A stretch of DNA of 10,060 nucleotides. Origin: Betaproteobacteria bacterium (GTDB taxonomy: Bacteria; Pseudomonadota; Gammaproteobacteria; Burkholderiales; SG8-39). The notes beneath the pieces are model-generated. The model was not told the DNA's origin. It saw nothing but the letters and a program-made list of their open reading frames with translations, and did no database searches. This document shows positions 6,299-10,060 of the stretch, piece after piece. Location of the stretch: positions 1 through 10,060 of the forward strand of contig JAOUGZ010000066.1 in NCBI GenBank assembly GCA_029865405.1, given 5' to 3'. The number at the start of each line of letters is the position of its first letter. Position 1 is the first letter of the stretch. A program made the translations under genes and the position numbers.

Positions 6299-6919
6299 AT
6301 GCTGAAGCTCTACGGCCAGTACCGTTCGCGCGCGTTCCGCGTCGCCTGGCTATGCAAGGAATCGAGCATCCCCTACGAGCACGTGAACGTCACCATCAAC
6401 GTCGACGGCGCGACCTGCAAGGAGCCCTGGTTCGCGGCCCTCAACCCCAACAAGCGTGTGCCGGTCATCGACGACGACGGCCTCGTCATGTGGGAATCGG
6501 CCGCCATCAACCTGTACCTGGCGGAGAAATACGGGAGCCCGCTGTGGCCGAAGGACTGGGCGGGCAAGGCGCGCATGCTGCAGTGGGCGTTTTATGTAGC
6601 GAACGACGTAGAGCCGCCGATGATCGTCATGCAGCGCCACCGGCACCTGCTGCCGCAGGAGCAGAGAAACGAGAAGCTCGCCCAGGAGGCCGAGCAGCAG
6701 GTGCTGCCGAAGATGCAGGTGCTGGAGGACCACGTCGCGAAGCACGGCTTCTTCAGCGGCGGCGGCTGGGGCATGGCCGACTTCATGGTCGCGAGCGTCG
6801 CCTACTCGATGTGGATCAACAAGTTCCCGCTGCTCGAGAAGTTCCCGAAGTTCAAGGCCTGGCTGGACGCGAGCGTCAACCGCCCGAAGGCGCAGGAGGC
6901 GCGCAAGCTGCGCGAGTAA
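6299..6919 (+). CDS. Glutathione S-transferase family protein
   Basis: A 206-residue cytosolic GST. The thioredoxin-fold N-domain (1-78) has LYGQYRSRAFRVAW, with S10 or a neighbour as the likely thiol-activating residue, cis-proline P55 in RVPVIDDDG, and the glutathione-binding E66-S67 in MWESAAINLYLAEKYG. The helical C-domain (about 88-206) includes the GGGWGMADFMVASVAY N-capping region. The length is typical. ATG 6299 is chosen because GGAGG lies 4 bases before it; an upstream ATG at 6266 would fall within the proposed promoter. The gene is divergent from the cupin/HpaB operon and convergent with the PuuE-like gene, only 16 bases from its end. Bacterial GSTs near monooxygenases often detoxify quinones, epoxides or halogenated intermediates. 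That role here is an inference. Confidence 0.93.
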   Translation: MLKLYGQYRSRAFRVAWLCKESSIPYEHVNVTINVDGATCKEPWFAALNPNKRVPVIDDDGLVMWESAAINLYLAEKYGSPLWPKDWAGKARMLQWAFYVANDVEPPMIVMQRHRHLLPQEQRNEKLAQEAEQQVLPKMQVLEDHVAKHGFFSGGGWGMADFMVASVAYSMWINKFPLLEKFPKFKAWLDASVNRPKAQEARKLRE

Positions 6920-6935
6920 GCTGATTGCCCGCGCG

Positions 6936-7859
6936 CTACTCGTTCAATCCCTTGCCTGGATACGGATGCGTCTTGATCCAATGCCGCGCGATGTCCACGC
7001 GCCGCGTGATCCAGACGCCCTCGTGCTTCAGGAGATGATCGAGCAGGCGCTCCAGACCCGCAGCGCGCGCCGGATGACCGATCATGCGCATGTGCAGGCC
7101 GACCGACATCATCTTCGGCTGCCTGGCGCCTTCGCGGTACAGCATGTCGAACGCATCCCGCACGAACGCGAACCACTGGTCCGAGTTGCTGATCCAGGCG
7201 GCGAACTTGCCATCGTTGTGGGTCAGCGAGTAGGGCACGACGAGGTGCGGCTTGCCCTTGACCGTCCGCCAGTAGGGCAGCTCGTCGTTGTAGGTATCGG
7301 AGTCGTACAGAAAGCCGCCCTCCTCGACCAGCAGCTCGCGCGTGTTCACGCTCGGGCCGTAGCGGCAGTACCAGCCGAGCGGCCGCTCGCCAAGGGTCTG
7401 CTCGAATGAGCGAACCGCTTTCCCGATGTGCTCCCGTTCCTCCTCGCGCGAAAGCTCGAAGTGCTTGATCCAGCGCCAGCCGTGACTGCACACATCGAAG
7501 CCGGATTTCCTGATCGCGTCCGCCGCGGGCCGATTGCGCTCGAGCGCGAGTGCGCAACCGAAGACGGTCGCCGGCAGCCTGCGCTCCTGGAACAGCCGCA
7601 TCAGGCGCCAGAACCCCACGCGGCTGCCATACTCGAACATGCCCTCCGCCGCGAGATCGCGTCCTTGCACGCCCCGCCCTATGTTGTGCGTTTCGGTCAG
7701 TGCGTTCTCGCTGTAGCCTTCCCCGTCCTGCACCGAGGGCTCCGATCCTTCCTCGTAGTTCATCACGAAGTTGACCGCCAGCCGCGCACCGTCCGGCCAT
7801 CGCGGATCGGGCGGGTTCGGGCCGTAACCGACCAGGTCGCGATCGTATTTACCGCTCAT
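6936..7859 (-). CDS. PuuE-type allantoinase-like hydrolase (NodB/polysaccharide deacetylase fold)
   Basis: A 307-residue cytoplasmic protein that follows the metal-independent allantoinase PuuE along its length: an N-terminal RDL-GYG-NPP block, NFVMNYEEGSE near residue 33, EYGSRVGFWRLMRLF, GFLYDSDTYNDELPYW, and IARHW near the end. PuuE opens the hydantoin ring of allantoin and derives from NodB deacetylases that lost their zinc site. Here H126 is kept in SHGWRW, but the second NodB metal histidine is Trp, in agreement. The GWYCRYGPSVNT segment (162 onward) differs from the GWYTGRTSTNT I recall for PuuE, so the substrate may be another cyclic ureide or amide. The ATG lies inside the end of the SelA-like gene (11-base overlap), so translation is coupled. 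No secretion signal is seen, which argues against a cell-wall deacetylase. Confidence 0.85.
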   Translation of the reverse strand: MSGKYDRDLVGYGPNPPDPRWPDGARLAVNFVMNYEEGSEPSVQDGEGYSENALTETHNIGRGVQGRDLAAEGMFEYGSRVGFWRLMRLFQERRLPATVFGCALALERNRPAADAIRKSGFDVCSHGWRWIKHFELSREEEREHIGKAVRSFEQTLGERPLGWYCRYGPSVNTRELLVEEGGFLYDSDTYNDELPYWRTVKGKPHLVVPYSLTHNDGKFAAWISNSDQWFAFVRDAFDMLYREGARQPKMMSVGLHMRMIGHPARAAGLERLLDHLLKHEGVWITRRVDIARHWIKTHPYPGKGLNE

Positions 7860-9060
7860 CGAACACACGACGCAACGCCGCCACGACGGTCGCATCGTCC
7901 TCCGGCGCCAAGGCCTGCAGGTCGACGATCAGGATGTCTTGCGCAGCGAGCCGCTCGGACAGATGCACCGGCGGGTCGTCCTCCTGCAGGCGCCGGCTGA
8001 GCGCAAGCGCGTCGGTGCCGGCGACGGCCGGGTCGATCCGCAGATGCAGGTGAGGCACGCGGCCGGCCTCGCGCGCCGACAACACGAGGGTGCTCAAGCC
8101 CGCCGCGGCGCCGAGCTGCGCCGCGATGCGACGCAGGCGTTCCTCCAGTTCGGCGTTGGCGGCCTCGTCGTCGGCCGCCGCAAAGCGCTCGAGCGCGGTG
8201 AGCAGGCCGACGATCTCCTCTTTGCCGACCTTGAAGCCGCGACCCAGGCCGTGATGCGGCACGCCTTTCAACGCCGCGCGATCGATCAGCCCGGGCGGCG
8301 CCCAGGTGCCGGGCGAGACGTCCATGTCGAGCTGCTGCACCAGGGCCGCGCCGACCAGGTCGCCGCGCCCGGCCAGGATGCCGGAGGCCTGCGGGCCGCC
8401 GATCGCCTTGCCGCCCGAGAAGGCCACCAGGTCGGCTCCCTGCTCGATGAAGCGGCGCAGGTTGCGCTTGGGCGGCAGCTGCGCCGCCGCGTCCACGATG
8501 ACCGGCAGGCCGCGCGGCTTGCACACCGCCGCCACCAGCGCCAGGTCGTCGAAGTTTCCCGGGTTGGCGCAGAACGCGAACGCGGCGCTGCGCGGCGTGA
8601 TCGCCGCCTCGATCTCCCAGGCCTCGAGGCCGCGAACGCCGGCGCCGGTGCCGCGGTCGTTGTGCCCGATGTCGACCAGCCTGGCGCCGGCGGCAGTCAA
8701 GGCATGCGCGTAGCCGGTGCGATGCGTGCGCGGGATCAGGATCTCGTGCGGGAACGCCTCGGCGTGCGGCAACGCCGCCATGCGCGCGATGTCCCAGCGC
8801 GTCATGCTGGCCGCTGCGGCCAGTGTCAACGCCGCGGCAGCGCCGCAGGTCACCATCCCCGCCTCGGCGCCGGTGATGCGCTCGATGGTGCGGCTGGCGG
8901 CTGCCTGCAGCTCGGCCATGTCGACCGAATGCCGCGCGGCGGCCGCCATCGCGGCGCTAACCTCGGGGGCCATAGGCTTGCCTCCCAGGCGCGTCAGGGT
9001 GCCCGCCGCGTTGATCCGGCGCCGCACGCCGAGCGCCGCATAGATATCTCCGTTCCCCAT
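7849..9060 (-). CDS. SelA/DgaE-like PLP-dependent enzyme
   Basis: A 403-residue fold-type I PLP enzyme of the SelA-like group, which includes D-glucosaminate-6-phosphate ammonia-lyase DgaE and many uncharacterised relatives. The typical opening is present (RRRINAAGTLTRLGGKPMAPE), as are GAEAGMVTCGAAAALTLAAA near residue 70 for cofactor phosphate binding, VIVDAAAQLPP with the PLP-ring Asp, and FSGGKAIGGPQASG with Schiff-base lysine K218. It lacks the N-terminal tRNA-binding extension of true selenocysteine synthase and is shorter. The ATG follows GGGGGAGG by 7 bases. It overlaps the PuuE-like gene by 11 bases and is divergent from hyuB. A lyase or aminotransferase step on an amino-acid-like product of ring opening fits the context but is inferred. 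Confidence 0.87.
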   Translation of the reverse strand: MGNGDIYAALGVRRRINAAGTLTRLGGKPMAPEVSAAMAAAARHSVDMAELQAAASRTIERITGAEAGMVTCGAAAALTLAAAASMTRWDIARMAALPHAEAFPHEILIPRTHRTGYAHALTAAGARLVDIGHNDRGTGAGVRGLEAWEIEAAITPRSAAFAFCANPGNFDDLALVAAVCKPRGLPVIVDAAAQLPPKRNLRRFIEQGADLVAFSGGKAIGGPQASGILAGRGDLVGAALVQQLDMDVSPGTWAPPGLIDRAALKGVPHHGLGRGFKVGKEEIVGLLTALERFAAADDEAANAELEERLRRIAAQLGAAAGLSTLVLSAREAGRVPHLHLRIDPAVAGTDALALSRRLQEDDPPVHLSERLAAQDILIVDLQALAPEDDATVVAALRRVFDER

Positions 9061-9139
9061 CGTCGAACCTCCCCCCGGGAATCGCGTTCGATTGCTAAGA
9101 TTGCCGTTGCCGGGAGCTTACGACTTTTCCGACCTGCCC
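9061..9139. promoter_or_regulatory. Divergent gap between the SelA-like gene and hyuB
   Basis: Seventy-nine bases between two divergent start codons. A perfect inverted repeat AATCG-CGTT-CGATT lies at 9080-9093, and TAAGAT at 9096-9101 could be a -10 for hyuB, although no -35 matches. GGGGGAGG on the minus strand is the ribosome site of the SelA-like gene. The repeat is a possible operator. Five-base arms can arise by chance. Confidence 0.25.
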
Positions 9140-10060
9140 ATGCGCGAGCACGCCGATCCGATCGTCTTCGAGCTGTTCAAGAACGCCATCTTCTCGATCG
9201 CCGACGAGATGGCGCTGACGGTGTTCCGCACCACCTATTCGGGGGTGCTCAAGGACAACATGGATTACTCGACCGGCTTCGCCGACGCCGAGGGCAGGCT
9301 CGTGGCGCAGGGCCTGACGCTTCCCGGGCACCTCGGCTCGGTGCCCACGGCGATGCAATCCATCATGCGCCACTTCCGCGACGACATGCATGCGGGCGAC
9401 GTGTTCATCATGAACGATCCGTTCGACGGCGGCATGCACCTGCCCGACATCTTCGTGTTCAAGCCGCTGTACCACGAGGGCGAGCGCATCGCCTTCGCCT
9501 GCACCGTGTGCCACCACGGCGACGTCGGCGGGCGGGTGGCGGGCTCGAACGCCTCCGACTCGACCGAGATCTACGCCGAAGGGCTGCGCATCCCGCCGCT
9601 CAAGCTCTACGTCAAGGGCGAGCCCAACCACACGCTGCTCTCGATCATCGAGAAGAACGTGCGCCTGCCGGTGCAGCTGTTCGGCGACCTGCGCGCGCAG
9701 CTCGCTGCGTGCCACATCGCCGAGAAGCAGTTCGCCGAGCTGGTGGCGCGCTACGGGCCGCAGCAGACGCGCTACTACATGAACGAGACCGTCGACTATG
9801 CCGAGCGCCTGACGCGCGCCGCGCTCGAGACGCTGCCCGACGGCGAATGGAGCTTCGAGGACTGGATCGACGACGACGGCATCGACTACGGCAAGCCGAT
9901 CCGGCTGTTCGTCACCCTGCGCAAGCGCGGCGGGCACATGGTGGTCGACTGGACCGGCACCGCGCCGCAGGTGAAGGGCGCGATCAACAACACGCTGTCG
10001 TATACCAAGGCGGCTTCCTATACCGGCGTGCGCTCGGTGCTGCCGCAGGGCATTCCGAAC
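9140..10060 (+). CDS. hyuB: Hydantoinase B / oxoprolinase-type subunit (HyuB), partial
   Basis: The first 307 residues of a hydantoinase B family protein, the partner of HyuA in ATP-dependent N-methylhydantoinase and oxoprolinase-type enzymes, and related to the acetone and acetophenone carboxylase subunits. It shows the family opening (DPIVFELFKNAIFSIADEMALTV), then YSTGFADAEGRLVAQG, DVFIMNDPFDGGMHLPD at 87-103, and CHHGDVGG with the paired histidines 125-126. Full-length members are about 500-600 residues, so roughly half is present. The ATG at 9140 fits the family N-terminus, but no good ribosome site precedes it: GGGAG at 9112-9116 is too far away. No hyuA precedes it; the upstream gene is divergent, so a HyuA subunit should be encoded downstream, outside the window. 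Hydantoin, 5-oxoproline or ketone substrates remain possible. Confidence 0.92.
   Translation, partial: MREHADPIVFELFKNAIFSIADEMALTVFRTTYSGVLKDNMDYSTGFADAEGRLVAQGLTLPGHLGSVPTAMQSIMRHFRDDMHAGDVFIMNDPFDGGMHLPDIFVFKPLYHEGERIAFACTVCHHGDVGGRVAGSNASDSTEIYAEGLRIPPLKLYVKGEPNHTLLSIIEKNVRLPVQLFGDLRAQLAACHIAEKQFAELVARYGPQQTRYYMNETVDYAERLTRAALETLPDGEWSFEDWIDDDGIDYGKPIRLFVTLRKRGGHMVVDWTGTAPQVKGAINNTLSYTKAASYTGVRSVLPQGIPN

Noticed and set aside
3862..6300. 812-codon minus-strand open frame
   Set aside because: It runs in another frame through the kinase, monooxygenase and cupin genes. Its translation is Arg/Ala-rich low complexity with no recognisable motif, while the other frame gives well-conserved proteins.
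4425..6305. 626-codon plus-strand open frame
   Set aside because: It is the antisense mirror of the HpaB-like and cupin genes, with no family features or ribosome site.
6936..7859. Cell-wall polysaccharide or chitin deacetylase
   Set aside because: There is no signal peptide, the second NodB metal histidine is replaced by Trp, and the overall pattern follows PuuE.
7849..9060. True selenocysteine synthase (selA)
   Set aside because: It lacks the N-terminal extension of SelA, and no selB, tRNA-Sec or in-frame TGA-containing selenoprotein is seen nearby; it fits the SelA-like/DgaE group better.

Overview
The window is GC-rich, gene-dense bacterial DNA with short intergenic gaps. Overlapping start/stop codons, an EnvZ/OmpR-like two-component pair and the mix of catabolic genes suggest a betaproteobacterium (Burkholderiales-like). 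That assignment is an inference from gene style, not a database result. No tRNA, rRNA, insertion sequence, phage gene or CRISPR array is visible, and the longest non-coding stretch is about 177 bases.

Region 1 (1-4398) looks like a periplasmic metal-response module, most likely for copper. Three genes on the minus strand run leftward: a Spy/CpxP-like periplasmic protein with Gly-Tyr-Met repeats (1421-2056), a small membrane SHOCT protein (1124-1366) and a Tat-exported multicopper oxidase that leaves the window on the left (1-1114). Divergent from them, on the plus strand, are an OmpR-like response regulator (2234-2956) and an EnvZ-like histidine kinase (2956-4398) whose start overlaps the regulator's stop by one base. 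The kinase's periplasmic domain carries a Met/His-rich loop, and the three minus-strand proteins also have Met/Gly-rich segments. The 177-base divergent region holds two GNTACA half-sites 10 bases apart, resembling OmpR-type sites.

Region 2 (4356-6919): a small cupin and an HpaB-family FADH2-dependent monooxygenase form a two-gene minus-strand operon. A glutathione S-transferase lies divergent from it. The 80-base space between them contains a 14-base inverted repeat inside a candidate promoter. The monooxygenase gene converges on the kinase gene with a 43-base coding overlap.

Region 3 (6936-10060): a SelA/DgaE-fold PLP enzyme and a PuuE-type (metal-independent allantoinase-like) NodB-fold hydrolase are translationally coupled on the minus strand by an 11-base overlap. 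Divergent from them starts a hydantoinase B (HyuB) gene that leaves the window on the right. A PuuE-like and a HyuB-like enzyme both point to hydrolysis of a cyclic ureide or hydantoin-type ring, so regions 2 and 3 may be catabolic. The substrate cannot be read from the sequence.
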